Positions 1-9,114 of a DNA stretch of 15,920 nt are shown one piece after another. This DNA comes from Chlorobiota bacterium (GTDB lineage: Bacteria > Bacteroidota > Ignavibacteria > Kapaibacteriales > NICIL-2). The position numbers were made by a program, and so were the translations under genes. Numbering within the stretch: the first letter of the stretch is position 1; every line of letters starts with the position of its first letter. Under the pieces are notes generated by a model. The model was not told the DNA's origin. It saw only the letters and a list, made by a program, of their open reading frames with translations, and made no database searches. The stretch spans positions 1 to 15,920 of the forward strand of contig RFIK01000140.1 of NCBI GenBank assembly GCA_003695605.1, in the 5' to 3' direction.

Positions 1-726
1 TCGAGTCAAACGCTCAAGCCGTTTGTCGGCAAGCAACTGTTGCCGCAGTTTCTCGATGTGGTCTTTGATCCAACGCTGCGCTCGTATGCTGGAGTAGAGC
101 TTGCCGGAAGCTACCGCTACGATGACGAAGGCATTCCTGCTGAGCGTGTTGTGAGCGTTGAGCGTGGCGTCTTTCGCCAGTTCCTGATGTGTCGCTCTCC
201 GATCGAAGGCTTCCCTGCGTCGAACGGCCATGGGCGAAAGCAAGCAGGCTATGCGCCAGTTGCACGCCAATCGAACCTGATCGTTGTTGCGCACCAGCGC
301 GTTTCCATCGATTCGTTGCGCGCGCTTCTTCGCGAGGAGTGCCGCAAGCAGGGAAAGCCGTTTGGACTGTACTTCGACGACATCGCCGGTGGCTTTACGT
401 TCACCAGCCGCGGCATTCCGAATGCATTCACCGTTCAGCCACTGGTGGTGTACAAGGTGTACGCCGATGGCAAACCGGATGAGCTCGTCCGGGGAGTGGA
501 TTTCATCGGCACACCACTGGCGATCTTTGCGAACATCATTGCAGCATCGGAGGAAATCGGCGTGTTCAACGGAATCTGCGGCGCAGAATCGGGCAATGTG
601 CCTGTCTCGGCGTGTTCGCCGGCGTTGCTGGTGTCGAACATCGAGCTTCAGAAGAAAGCAAAGTCCCAATCGAAGCCGCCGTTGCTCCCTCCACCGGTAA
701 GTACATTCGAGCATGAATCGCCATGA
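1..726 (+). CDS. TldD/PmbA-family metallopeptidase, C-terminal part (5' end outside window)
   Basis: The frame is open from the first base, so the window shows the last 241 residues of a longer protein. It carries the C-terminal TldD/PmbA domain: GSYRYDDEG near residues 36-44, then RSPIEGFPASNGHGR, then YAPVARQSNLIV, and a late FNGICG segment with a cysteine at window residue 193. In E. coli TldD a cysteine in the equivalent GMCG context is a metal ligand, so this is probably the catalytic (TldD-like) member. The HExxxH metal motif would lie upstream and cannot be checked. TldD/TldE complexes are proteases that trim unfolded or modified peptides. The protein ends in a basic, proline-rich tail containing KPPLLPPP. 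The stop overlaps the next gene in an ATGA, so the two are probably co-translated. Family assignment is firm; substrate and location are unknown. Confidence 0.9.
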   Translation, partial: SSQTLKPFVGKQLLPQFLDVVFDPTLRSYAGVELAGSYRYDDEGIPAERVVSVERGVFRQFLMCRSPIEGFPASNGHGRKQAGYAPVARQSNLIVVAHQRVSIDSLRALLREECRKQGKPFGLYFDDIAGGFTFTSRGIPNAFTVQPLVVYKVYADGKPDELVRGVDFIGTPLAIFANIIAASEEIGVFNGICGAESGNVPVSACSPALLVSNIELQKKAKSQSKPPLLPPPVSTFEHESP

Positions 727-2549
727 GAGCCGGCGCGATGCAGAGAGTGTTTCGGATCCTTGCAACGTTTGCTGTTGGAGCACTCAGTACTGCGTTGGCT
801 GTGATGCCACCGTGGATTGGCCAGGTCCGACGCGCACTCCAGGATGAGCTTCGGCGCTCGATGGATAGCCTCTCGATCGAATTGCTCAAAAAGCCGTACT
901 ACCTCGAGTACACATTCCGCTACCGCTGGTCAGCGCGAGCGAAGGTTTCCCTCGGCGGCATACTCGATAGCGGGCAGACAGCATCTGCGCGACTGACGGT
1001 CGGAATCCGCGTGGGCTCTCCCGAGCGCGATAACACGAATTTTTTCGACGCTGCGCTACTGTTTTTCGGCGGAGATGACGACGAAACCTACCGAAACCGT
1101 CCAGTACCGCTGGAGCCAAACTACGCACGGATACGGCAGCAGGCCTGGCTTGCGACTGATGTTGCCTACAAGGCTGCAGTCGAGCAGTACGCCAAGAAAG
1201 AAGCCGTACTCAAAAACCGCATCCAGCAGGATACGACGTCTGACTTTGTGCTGCTGCCGCCACAGACGCTGGCCGATACTGCTGCGGACATTCCGCACGT
1301 TGATCTTGCAGCTGTCTGCAGGCAGCTTCGCAGCATTTCCGCGCTTGCGCGGGACTACCCCGAAATCCAAACTACAACGATTACGTTCGAGCACATCCCA
1401 GAGCTTGTCTTCTACGTCAACAGCGAAGGACGCCAGATGACCAAGCTCCACCACCAGGTAGGCATCGAAATTGTCGCAACTACCCAGGCCCCTGACGGCA
1501 TGCCGCTCGCGCAGACCTATGCAGCCTATGCACGGACGCTCGACGAACTCCCGTCGTGGGATTCGCTCGCTCAGGCGATGCGTGGTGTCCTCGAGCACTT
1601 GCGGCAGGTGGCTGCAGCGCCCGTCGTTTCGGAGCCGTATTCGGGACCAGTGCTTTTTGCTGGGCAAGCTGCAGCGGAGCTCTTCGCACAGGTGTTCGCA
1701 CCGAACCTGGTAGCGCAGCGGCCGCAACTGGCTGAACAAGGTGTTCAGGAGCAAAATCGCTTCGGAGCACTCCAGAACAAAATCGGTGCACGGGTTATGG
1801 CAGAGTTCCTCTCGGTCGAAAGCACGCCGCAGCGCACAACAATTGGCAGAACTCCAGTGGCGGGTGCATATCGAATTGACGATGAAGGAATCGAGCCTCA
1901 GCCACTTGTGTTGGTGCGAGGCGGCTACCTGGAAACATTGCTCAGCAGCCGTGTGCCAACGCGGCGCATCCGCATGTCTAATGGGCGATCGCGAGGCGGT
2001 GGCGCAATGTTCGATGTGCTCATCCTCCGCTCTGAGAATCCGTCGCGGAGCCTTTCGCAGCGCGCATTGCTGGAGAAGATGCAGCAAATGCTCAAGCGAC
2101 GCGATCTGCCCTACGGTTACATCGTTCGCCAGCTGCTCAATCAGAACCTCCTCTACACGGCTGTTTATCAGCAGACGAGCGGGACATTCCCTACTGGCGG
2201 AGAAGGGCAGATTCCTGCACTACTGGTCGAACGCGTCTGGCGGGATGGACGGCGTGAACTAGTGCGCGGCGCTACACTTGCGCCCGGTGGGTACCAAGTC
2301 TTCCGCGATGTTGTTGCCGTTGGGCAATCGCTCTACGTCCATAACCTTCTGGCGCCGTCGGTCATTTCCCCATATCGCACAGGCGGATCGCAGTATGTCG
2401 TTGCTACTGTCGCTTCGCCGGATCTGCTCATCGAGGATTTCGAGCTCCGCCCGTTGGAAGATGGCTACCCCAAACCACCGCTGCTGCCGAGTCCACTCTG
2501 GCATGCAGCCGCGCGTGGTGGCTCCGGAGGAAGTGAACGAACGCAGTAG
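723..2549 (+). CDS. exported TldD/PmbA-like protein lacking the metal-site residues (TldE-like partner)
   Basis: A 608-residue protein. The N-terminus has a basic stretch, a hydrophobic run at about residues 11-26 and a TALA|V cleavage site, so it looks secreted. Residues 300-580 resemble TldD/PmbA proteins: YSGPVLFAGQAAAELFAQ at 306-323, GAYRIDDEGIEP at 381-392, RMSNGRSRGG at 417-426, and a KPPLLP tail at 584-589. These parallel the upstream gene. The HExxxH motif expected in a TldD enzyme is absent, and the late GxCG cysteine is replaced in a TGGSQYVV segment, so I infer a non-catalytic partner analogous to TldE. The N-terminal 300 residues have no motif I recognise. The start at 723 overlaps the previous stop as ATGA; ATG at 738 (M6) has a GAGAG eight bases upstream and keeps the whole signal peptide, so it is a real alternative. 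Confidence 0.82.
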   Translation: MRAGAMQRVFRILATFAVGALSTALAVMPPWIGQVRRALQDELRRSMDSLSIELLKKPYYLEYTFRYRWSARAKVSLGGILDSGQTASARLTVGIRVGSPERDNTNFFDAALLFFGGDDDETYRNRPVPLEPNYARIRQQAWLATDVAYKAAVEQYAKKEAVLKNRIQQDTTSDFVLLPPQTLADTAADIPHVDLAAVCRQLRSISALARDYPEIQTTTITFEHIPELVFYVNSEGRQMTKLHHQVGIEIVATTQAPDGMPLAQTYAAYARTLDELPSWDSLAQAMRGVLEHLRQVAAAPVVSEPYSGPVLFAGQAAAELFAQVFAPNLVAQRPQLAEQGVQEQNRFGALQNKIGARVMAEFLSVESTPQRTTIGRTPVAGAYRIDDEGIEPQPLVLVRGGYLETLLSSRVPTRRIRMSNGRSRGGGAMFDVLILRSENPSRSLSQRALLEKMQQMLKRRDLPYGYIVRQLLNQNLLYTAVYQQTSGTFPTGGEGQIPALLVERVWRDGRRELVRGATLAPGGYQVFRDVVAVGQSLYVHNLLAPSVISPYRTGGSQYVVATVASPDLLIEDFELRPLEDGYPKPPLLPSPLWHAAARGGSGGSERTQ

Positions 2550-2582
2550 CGACAAAGTCGCAGTGCCATAAGGAGCGAGTAC

Positions 2583-3926
2583 ATGCCTCAAACTCTTGCA
2601 GTCATCGGAACTGGCTACGTCGGTCTTGTCTCGGGTGTGTGCTTTGCAGAGCAAGGCAACATCGTGTGGTGTGTTGATGTTGATCGCGGCAAACTTGAGC
2701 GGCTGCAACGTGGTGAAAGCACGATCTACGAGCCAGGCTTGGAGCCAATGCTCCAGCGCAATCTCCACGAACGGCGACTCCACTTTACCGATGATCTTCG
2801 CAGTGCAGTTCGCCACGCAACGGTGATTTTCCTGTGTTTGCCGACACCGCCGGACGAGGATGGTTCTGCAGACCTCCGGTACGTTCTCGAAACAGCGCGA
2901 CAGATTGCGACGATCATTCGCGAGGAGTCAATTGTCGAGCGCAGAATTCTTGTGACGCGGAGCACTGTCCCTGTGGGGACAGCGGAGAAGGTGCAGCGTG
3001 TTGTCACCGAGGTTGCGCCTGGTAGTGACATTCGCGTTGCCAGCAACCCCGAATTTCTCAGTGAAGGGAATGCCGTCCGCGAGACGCTCCACCCAGAGCG
3101 GGTGATCATCGGCAGCTCCGATCCAGAGGTGGTGGCAGTGCTCAGCGAGCTGTACCGGCCGTTTGTCAATGAGTACGACCGTCCGCTCCTGGTGATGGAT
3201 GAGCGCAGTGCAGAAGTTGCCAAGTACGCAGCCAATGCATTTCTTGCGCTCCGCATTTCGTTCATGAACGAACTGAGCCGCTACTGCGAGGCGGTCGGCG
3301 CGGATGTCGAGCACGTGCGAATCGGGATGAGCTTCGATCCGCGGATTGGGCGGCGTTACTTGCATCCCGGCATTGGCTTCGGTGGGAGCTGTCTGCCGAA
3401 GGACATTCGTGCGCTGGCCCATTCTGCGCGGGAAGTTGGAGCACCGTTGCGTTTGGTCGAGGTGACTGCTGCTATCAATCGTGAGCAGCTCGAGCGATTT
3501 GCCGCTACTATCAAAGCGCGGTTCGGTGGCAGCGTCCGAGGACGACGTCTTGCGCTCTGGGGGCTAGCGTTCAAACCAAACACTGACGATGTGCGGGAAG
3601 CGCCGGCGCACGTACTCATACAGCTCCTTCTCGCCGATGGTGCCAGCATTGCTGCCTATGATCCTGAGGCGATCGAAACCTCGCGCCAAGTCTTGGGTGA
3701 TGCAATTGACTATGCCCCCGATATGTACGTTGCAGCTTCTGGAGCCGATGCACTCGTGCTGGCGACCGAGTGGGCAGAATTCCGTACACCGGACTGGGAG
3801 CGACTCAAAACGATGCTCAATGGCTGTGTTATTTTTGACGGGCGTAACCTATGGGACCCCAGCGAGATGCACGAGCGTGGTTTCGAGTACTATGCCATCG
3901 GGCGTCCCCGTCGTACGCTTCGATAG
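2583..3926 (+). CDS. ugd: UDP-glucose 6-dehydrogenase
   Basis: 447 residues, the usual length. It oxidises UDP-glucose to UDP-glucuronate in two NAD-dependent steps, supplying precursors for acidic polysaccharides. The N-terminal Rossmann domain has GTGYVG at 9-14; NPEFLSEGNAV at 155-165 and the EVAKYAANAFLALRISFMNE helix at 211-230 (K214, N218) are typical of the family. The catalytic cysteine is C270 in GFGGSCLPKD. The C-terminal UDP-binding domain has the LWGLAFKPNTDDVREAP block. AGGAG at 2571-2575 lies seven bases before the ATG and fixes the start. It begins 33 nt after the TldD/PmbA-like gene and is followed 42 nt later by a response regulator on the same strand, so it probably shares a transcript with its downstream neighbours. 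No other polysaccharide genes are visible here. Confidence 0.96.
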   Translation: MPQTLAVIGTGYVGLVSGVCFAEQGNIVWCVDVDRGKLERLQRGESTIYEPGLEPMLQRNLHERRLHFTDDLRSAVRHATVIFLCLPTPPDEDGSADLRYVLETARQIATIIREESIVERRILVTRSTVPVGTAEKVQRVVTEVAPGSDIRVASNPEFLSEGNAVRETLHPERVIIGSSDPEVVAVLSELYRPFVNEYDRPLLVMDERSAEVAKYAANAFLALRISFMNELSRYCEAVGADVEHVRIGMSFDPRIGRRYLHPGIGFGGSCLPKDIRALAHSAREVGAPLRLVEVTAAINREQLERFAATIKARFGGSVRGRRLALWGLAFKPNTDDVREAPAHVLIQLLLADGASIAAYDPEAIETSRQVLGDAIDYAPDMYVAASGADALVLATEWAEFRTPDWERLKTMLNGCVIFDGRNLWDPSEMHERGFEYYAIGRPRRTLR

Positions 3927-3968
3927 CAGCAGCGACGCTGCGGTGGTGAACAGTAGCAAAGGAGTGCC

Positions 3969-4340
3969 ATGCGAATCCTTGTGGCAGAGGACAACCCTGT
4001 CACCGCAACGTACATCCGAACCGTACTCGAGCGGAAAGGATGGACTGTCGAGATTGCGCTCGATGGGGCTCGTGCGCTCGAGCTAATCGAGCGCGAACGC
4101 TTCGATGCAGTGCTCGTGGACTGGATCTTGCCTCGCTACGATGGCATTGATGTTCTCCGCGCCGTCCGCGAGCGGCACGGTGAGCCGCCACCGTACGTTG
4201 CGATTGTGACAGTAGTGGATTCAATCGCCGCACAGCAGTATTGCATTGCATGTGGTGCGAATGCTTTTTTCGTCAAGCCAATTCAGCCGGACGCAGTCAT
4301 CGCGAGTATCGAGGAGTACTACCGCAACTTTGAGCAGTGA
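3969..4340 (+). CDS. single-domain (CheY-like) response regulator
   Basis: 123 residues forming one receiver domain and nothing else. The acidic pocket is E7-D8, the phospho-acceptor is D51 in VLVDWILPRYDG, the switch threonine is T81 and the conserved lysine is K103 in FVKPIQP. There is no DNA-binding or enzymatic output domain, so it must act by protein contact, like CheY or a phosphorelay intermediate. AGGAG at 3960-3964 stands four bases before the ATG. Its stop overlaps the GTG start of the dehydrogenase gene as GTGA, so the two are probably translated together. No histidine kinase lies in the window, so its input is unknown. Confidence 0.93.
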   Translation: MRILVAEDNPVTATYIRTVLERKGWTVEIALDGARALELIERERFDAVLVDWILPRYDGIDVLRAVRERHGEPPPYVAIVTVVDSIAAQQYCIACGANAFFVKPIQPDAVIASIEEYYRNFEQ

Positions 4341-5335
4341 AAGCACTCGTCCTTCGCTCTGCTGGCCATGTATCGCTCGATGACATCGAGCAAGAGCCGA
4401 TTCCCCCAGGTTATGCACGCGTGCGGCTTCTCGCTGCAGCGCTCAATCACCGCGATGTGTGGATCATCGAAGGCAAGTACGCAAAAATTCGGTACCCATC
4501 GATACTGGGATCGGATGGGTGTGGTATTGTCGAAGAAGTCAATGACTCCGAGCGGGGTCTCATCGGTCAGCGGGTGATTATCAATCCCAATCAGCACTGG
4601 GGCGGCGACGAGCGTGTCCAGAGCGCTGACTACACAATTCTCGGGATGCCCTCGCCGGGGACATTCGCCGAATACATCACCGTGCCACTCGATCGGCTGC
4701 ATCCAGCACCAGCACACCTCAGTGATGAGGAAGCTGCTGCCCTGCCATTGGCAGGCGTGACTGCATATCGGGCAATTGCCGTCCAAGGGAATGTCAGAAG
4801 TTCCGATACTCTGCTCATTTCGGGCATCGGTGGTGGTGTGGCCCTGTTTGCACTGGTCTTTGCACGTGCGTTGGGAGCACGTACCATCGCGGTAACCAGT
4901 GGCGCTCCATGGAAACTCGAGCGCGCGATTGCGTTGGGCGCCGATCATGGCGTGCTCTACACAGAGCCGACGTGGGCCGATGCGCTTCGGCGGCGCGTTG
5001 GCGGTTTCGATCTCATCGTGGATGGTAGTGCTGGAGAGCCGTTCAATCAGCTCGTTGCACTGAGCAATCCCGCCGGACGAATTGTCCTCTACGGTGCAAC
5101 GCTCGGCGGTGTGCCGATGCTCGATGTACACCGCATCTTCTGGCGCCAGCTTCGCATTATCGGAACAACGATGGGAAGCGATCGAGATTTCGCTGCGATG
5201 CTTGCTGCAGTCGAGCAGCATCGGATTCGACCGGTTGTGGATTCTGTCTTTCTCCTTTCGGAGTATGCAGAGGCATTCGAACGCATGCGGAAGGGAGAGC
5301 AGTTCGGGAAAATCGTTCTGCGCATAAGTGCCTAA
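4337..5335 (+). CDS. medium-chain dehydrogenase/reductase, zinc-free quinone-oxidoreductase type
   Basis: 332 residues of the MDR superfamily: an N-terminal GroES-like domain (ALNHRDVW at 35-42, ILGSDGCGIVEEV at 56-68, GTFAEY at 108-113) followed by a Rossmann domain with a glycine-rich GIGGGVALFA at 163-172. The zinc-ADH GHE motif is replaced by GSDG, the catalytic cysteine position carries NHRD, and the four-cysteine structural-zinc loop is missing. It therefore probably reduces quinones, enoyl or aldehyde substrates with NAD(P)H rather than being a zinc alcohol dehydrogenase. The start is GTG at 4337, overlapping the response regulator stop by four bases; there is no good ribosome site, which fits translational coupling. 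The gene ends 54 nt before the converging purH end. The exact substrate cannot be told. Confidence 0.9.
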   Translation: MKALVLRSAGHVSLDDIEQEPIPPGYARVRLLAAALNHRDVWIIEGKYAKIRYPSILGSDGCGIVEEVNDSERGLIGQRVIINPNQHWGGDERVQSADYTILGMPSPGTFAEYITVPLDRLHPAPAHLSDEEAAALPLAGVTAYRAIAVQGNVRSSDTLLISGIGGGVALFALVFARALGARTIAVTSGAPWKLERAIALGADHGVLYTEPTWADALRRRVGGFDLIVDGSAGEPFNQLVALSNPAGRIVLYGATLGGVPMLDVHRIFWRQLRIIGTTMGSDRDFAAMLAAVEQHRIRPVVDSVFLLSEYAEAFERMRKGEQFGKIVLRISA

Positions 5336-5389
5336 CACAGGGGAGGGGTGCATCCCCGCGCACGGAGCGATGGAACACTGGCGCTTCTG

Positions 5390-6925
5390 TCAATGCAGGA
5401 AATGCCGCATGCCAGTAAAAATCATCGCGATGTTTCGTTCGTTGGCGGCGCGGATGACTTCTTCGTCGCGAATCGAGCCACCAGGCTGAATGATCGCAGT
5501 GGCGCCAGCTTCGGCACATTGGATAATGCCATCGGGGAAGGGGAAGAATGCATCGCTTGCGACGGCTGCACCACGCAAGTCAATGCCGAACTGCGCAGCT
5601 TTCCATGCTGCGATACGTGCGCTATCAACGCGGGAGGGTTGCCCCGCACCGATTGCTAACGTTCGGTCTGGCCCGGCGTAAACGATGGCGTTCGACTTGG
5701 TATGCTTGACGACTTTCCAGGCGAACATCATTGCGCGGAGCTCGCGATCAGTTGGCTCGCGTTCGGTTACGACTCGCAACTGATCCGGATGGAACAGCTC
5801 ACTATCGGGTGTCTGCACGAGGACACCGCCGAGTACCGACCGCATATGTGCACGGTGCCGCTGTTGCACGATCATGTTCGGATCGAAAGTGATGAGCCGG
5901 CGATCGCGCTTTTTCGTGAGTATCGCCAGGGCTTCATCGCGAAATGCCGGTGCAACGATCAGCTCGGTAAAGAGAGGGTGAATGTGTGCCGCAAAGTCTT
6001 CTTCGACCGTTGTATTGGCAGCAACAATGCCACCGAATGGCGAGACGGTGTCGGTGGCGTAGGCTTTCTCCCATGCTTCCAGAAGCGATGCACCTGAACC
6101 AACACCGCATGGATTCGTGTGTTTGATAATCACGATTGTCGGCTCGGAAAACTCCATCACCAGTCGGACCGCTGCGTCCAGGTCGAGCAAATTGTTGTAG
6201 GAAAGCTCTTTGCCGTGGCGATGGGTAAAGCATTCAGTCAACGTGCCGAAGAATGCTGCCTGCTGGTGCGGATTTTCTCCATACCGCAGTGAGTGTTTCG
6301 GCGCCATCCCGAGCGTAAAGAATTGCTGGTCGACGGGTGAGGTGGCAAAGTACTGCGCAATCTGCGCGTCGTACCATGCCGTGTATTGGAACGTCAGCGC
6401 AGCAAGCTGGCGGCGGAGCTCGAGCGGGATTCTTCCTTCGCTGCGGAGATGCTCGATGACGAGCGGGCAATCATCGGCACGCACGAGTGGAACGACCCAG
6501 CGGTAGTTTTTCGCAGCTGCCCGCAAGAGCGTTGGTCCGCCGATGTCAATCATCTCAAGCATATCGTGCTCATCGCGTCCGTCCGCGAGAGCCTCCGGGA
6601 AAGGGTAGAGGTTGATGTACACCAGATCAATCGGTTCGATGCTATGCATGCGGAGCTGCTCGCGATGGGAGGGGTCATCACGCCGTGCCAGGATTGCAGC
6701 GTGGATGGCAGGATGGAGCGTTTTGACGCGGCCATCGAGAATTTCGGGAAAACCCGTGCGTTGTTCAACGAGTGTGACGGGAATTTGCGCGTCCGTGAGT
6801 GCACGTGCTGTCCCTCCTGTCGAGATCAGTTCGACGCCAAGTTCGTGGAGTGATCGTGCGAAATCAACGACGCCGCGTTTATCCCATGCGCTCAGCAGTG
6901 CACGTTTGATTGGTGGTGTTTCCAT
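5390..6925 (-). CDS. purH: bifunctional AICAR formyltransferase / IMP cyclohydrolase
   Basis: 511 residues, full length for the family. It performs the last two steps of IMP synthesis: formylation of AICAR with 10-formyl-tetrahydrofolate and ring closure. The N-terminal cyclohydrolase (MGS-like) domain shows STGGTA at 35-40, DGRVKTLHP at 64-72 and DIGGPTLLRAAAKN at 127-140. The C-terminal transformylase domain shows LRYGENPHQ at 213-221 and KHTNPCG at 268-274 with the catalytic K268-H269 pair; it ends in GMRHFLH, as usual. The gene follows glnN by 41 nt on the same strand and probably belongs to its transcript. No Shine-Dalgarno is visible before the ATG; the METPPIKRALLSAWDK start matches the family N-terminus, so the start is reasonably sure. 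Confidence 0.97.
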   Translation of the reverse strand: METPPIKRALLSAWDKRGVVDFARSLHELGVELISTGGTARALTDAQIPVTLVEQRTGFPEILDGRVKTLHPAIHAAILARRDDPSHREQLRMHSIEPIDLVYINLYPFPEALADGRDEHDMLEMIDIGGPTLLRAAAKNYRWVVPLVRADDCPLVIEHLRSEGRIPLELRRQLAALTFQYTAWYDAQIAQYFATSPVDQQFFTLGMAPKHSLRYGENPHQQAAFFGTLTECFTHRHGKELSYNNLLDLDAAVRLVMEFSEPTIVIIKHTNPCGVGSGASLLEAWEKAYATDTVSPFGGIVAANTTVEEDFAAHIHPLFTELIVAPAFRDEALAILTKKRDRRLITFDPNMIVQQRHRAHMRSVLGGVLVQTPDSELFHPDQLRVVTEREPTDRELRAMMFAWKVVKHTKSNAIVYAGPDRTLAIGAGQPSRVDSARIAAWKAAQFGIDLRGAAVASDAFFPFPDGIIQCAEAGATAIIQPGGSIRDEEVIRAANERNIAMIFTGMRHFLH

Positions 6926-6966
6926 CAGCGTTCGGGTTTGTTGGTAGAGCCGCGAAAATACCTGCC

Positions 6967-9114
6967 CTACTTGAGCCAGAGCAATTGCTGGTAGCTCGGT
7001 AGCTGCCAGAGCTGCTCTGGGACGAGCCGTTCGAGTTGATCAGCAACAGCACGAACGCGCTCCATCGCAGGCAGAACGTTGGTGGCCATGTGATGTGCTT
7101 TCTGTCGCGGCAGGTCTCCGCCGAGTTCGCGATTTTGCTCTCGTAGATGTGCGAGGGCTTCTGCAAATTGGTCGGTCAAGTGGGCAATTTCGCGGGCGAA
7201 AGCCGCAGCGGCAGTTCCGCTCTTGATGTTCCCAAGCGACTCAAGGTATGCAAAGCATGCGGGCAGAAGCTGCGTCATCGCAATCCGTTCGGTAGTCTCA
7301 GCTTCGATATTGATGGTCTTGAAGTACTGCGTGTAGGCAATTTCCTGGCGAGCAGCGAGCTCGCGCTCGTTGAAGATGCCGTAGCGTGCAAAGAGTTCGA
7401 CATTCTTGGGCGCAGTCAGCGTAGGAATAGCCTCGATCGTCGAGCGGAGGTTGAGCAGACCTCGCGTTGCTGCTTCTGCATGCCAATCCGCTGAGTAGCC
7501 ATCGTCGTTGTAGATGATTGCGCGGTGTTCTGTGAAGACGTCCCGAATGATTTCTTCGAGTGCTTTCGGGAGTGGATTCCCTTGCGCAAGGGAGTGTTCG
7601 AGCATTGCTGCAAGTTCATCAATGGCATCGGCTGCGATCGTGTTGAGCACTGTTGCGGGGAATGAGACACTCTGGGATGCCCCAACCGCTCGGAACTCGA
7701 ACTTGGCACCGGTGAACGCAAACGGCGAGGTACGGTTTCGGTCTGTTGCATGGCGCGGAAGGTGCGGCAGGACACGTGCACCCAGTTGCAGGATGCTGCC
7801 ATTGGACGAGGCACCATGGGGCTCGCCGCGGGCGATGCGTTCGAACATGTCCGTGAGTGCATCGCCTAAGTACATCGAGATGATTGCTGGTGGAGCTTCG
7901 TGTGCTCCCAGGCGATGGTCATTGGCTGCCGAAGCGACGCTCAACCGCAGCAAATCTTGGTGGCGGTGGACGGCTTTGATCATGGCGGTGCAGAAAAACA
8001 GAAAGACCATGTTCTGCTGCGGATCAGTCCCCGGGTCGAGGAGGTTCAGCCCTGTATCGGTTGCAATGGACCAATTGAGGTGTTTGCCGCTACCATTGAC
8101 ACCAGCAAATGGCTTTTCGTGAAGAAGGCAAACCAATCCGAATCGCCGCGCTGCGGAACGGAGGATCGTCATGACCAGGTGTTGGTGATCGGCGGCAACG
8201 TTCGCATGCTCGAAGACAGGAGCGATTTCGTATTGTGCGGGTGCTACCTCGTTATGCCGCGTTTTGACGGGGACACCGAGCCGGTAGAGCGCGTGCTCGA
8301 CTTCGGTCATGTACGAGAGCACGCGATCCGGAATCGTGCCGAAGTAGTGGTCTTCGAGTTCTTGGCCACGCGGTGGCTTTGCACCGAAGAGGGTGCGTCC
8401 GGTCAGGTAGAGATCCGGCCGACGGTAGTAGAACGATTCGTCCACGAGGAAGTACTCTTGTTCGCAGCCCATTGTCGCGTAGGCGCGGTTGGCGTGGATG
8501 CCCAGTAGCGACAGTGCACGGACAACGCTCCGGTCGAGCGCATCGAGCGACCGAAGGAGTGGAAGCTTTGTATCGAGTGCTTCACCAGTCCAGGATGCGA
8601 AGACTGTTGGGATGCAGAGTGTAGCACCATTCGAATGCCGCATGATAAATGCAGGCGAGCTTGGGTCCCAGGCTGTGTAGCCACGTGCCTCAAAAGTTGC
8701 CCGCAGACCTCCGCTGGGGAAGGAGGATGCATCCGGTTCCCCTTGGATGAGATCTTTGCCGGAAAACTCCGTGACCGCACCGCCACTGGCAAGAGGGGTA
8801 ACGAAGCTTTCGTGCTTTTCCGCAGTTGATCCAGTGAGCGGTTGGAACCAGTGTGTATAGTGCGTTGCGCCACGCTCGGTGGCCCATTCCTTCATCGCCA
8901 ACGCAACGGTATCGGCGATGCTCGGATCAAGAGGGCGCCCTTTCTCAATCGTCTCGCGAAGCGAAGTGAAGACAGGCTTTGACAGCCGCTGGCGCATTTG
9001 CTCGAGCGTGAAAACATCGCATGCGAATGCTTCGTGCACTGCATCTGAAGCTTCGACAGGTACGCCGTTGGGGCGCCACGTTGTAATCGCTGCAGTGGCT
9101 GGATGTGCAGTCAT
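6967..9114 (-). CDS. glnN: glutamine synthetase type III
   Basis: 715 residues from the chosen start, the normal size of the GSIII class and far larger than GSI. It makes glutamine from glutamate, ammonia and ATP. Visible GSIII features: FSGKDLIQGEPDASSFPSGG at about 127-146, the metal-binding EQEYF at 228-232, EVAPAQYEIAP at 299-309, GVNGSGKHLNWS at 348-359 and a following NDHRLGAHEAPPA. The frame stays open 64 codons upstream to 9306, but that extension lies inside the regulator gene, is cysteine- and histidine-rich and resembles no GSIII N-terminus. The ATG at 9114 overlaps the regulator stop as ATGA, a clear coupling signal, so I use it. The order regulator-glnN-purH on one strand suggests a shared transcript serving nitrogen assimilation and purine synthesis. 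Confidence 0.95.
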   Translation of the reverse strand: MTAHPATAAITTWRPNGVPVEASDAVHEAFACDVFTLEQMRQRLSKPVFTSLRETIEKGRPLDPSIADTVALAMKEWATERGATHYTHWFQPLTGSTAEKHESFVTPLASGGAVTEFSGKDLIQGEPDASSFPSGGLRATFEARGYTAWDPSSPAFIMRHSNGATLCIPTVFASWTGEALDTKLPLLRSLDALDRSVVRALSLLGIHANRAYATMGCEQEYFLVDESFYYRRPDLYLTGRTLFGAKPPRGQELEDHYFGTIPDRVLSYMTEVEHALYRLGVPVKTRHNEVAPAQYEIAPVFEHANVAADHQHLVMTILRSAARRFGLVCLLHEKPFAGVNGSGKHLNWSIATDTGLNLLDPGTDPQQNMVFLFFCTAMIKAVHRHQDLLRLSVASAANDHRLGAHEAPPAIISMYLGDALTDMFERIARGEPHGASSNGSILQLGARVLPHLPRHATDRNRTSPFAFTGAKFEFRAVGASQSVSFPATVLNTIAADAIDELAAMLEHSLAQGNPLPKALEEIIRDVFTEHRAIIYNDDGYSADWHAEAATRGLLNLRSTIEAIPTLTAPKNVELFARYGIFNERELAARQEIAYTQYFKTINIEAETTERIAMTQLLPACFAYLESLGNIKSGTAAAAFAREIAHLTDQFAEALAHLREQNRELGGDLPRQKAHHMATNVLPAMERVRAVADQLERLVPEQLWQLPSYQQLLWLK

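Noticed and set aside
1056..2087. 343-codon open frame opposite the TldE-like gene
   Set aside because: Antisense shadow of a coding region with clear family motifs; composition is arginine- and cysteine-rich with no domain.
4319..5353. 344-codon open frame opposite the dehydrogenase gene
   Set aside because: It mirrors a well-supported MDR gene, is full of cysteine and histidine clusters typical of antisense frames, and matches no family.
5345..5357. GGGG-TGCAT-CCCC hairpin between the converging dehydrogenase and purH genes as a terminator
   Set aside because: Only four pairs and no T run on either strand; too weak to call.
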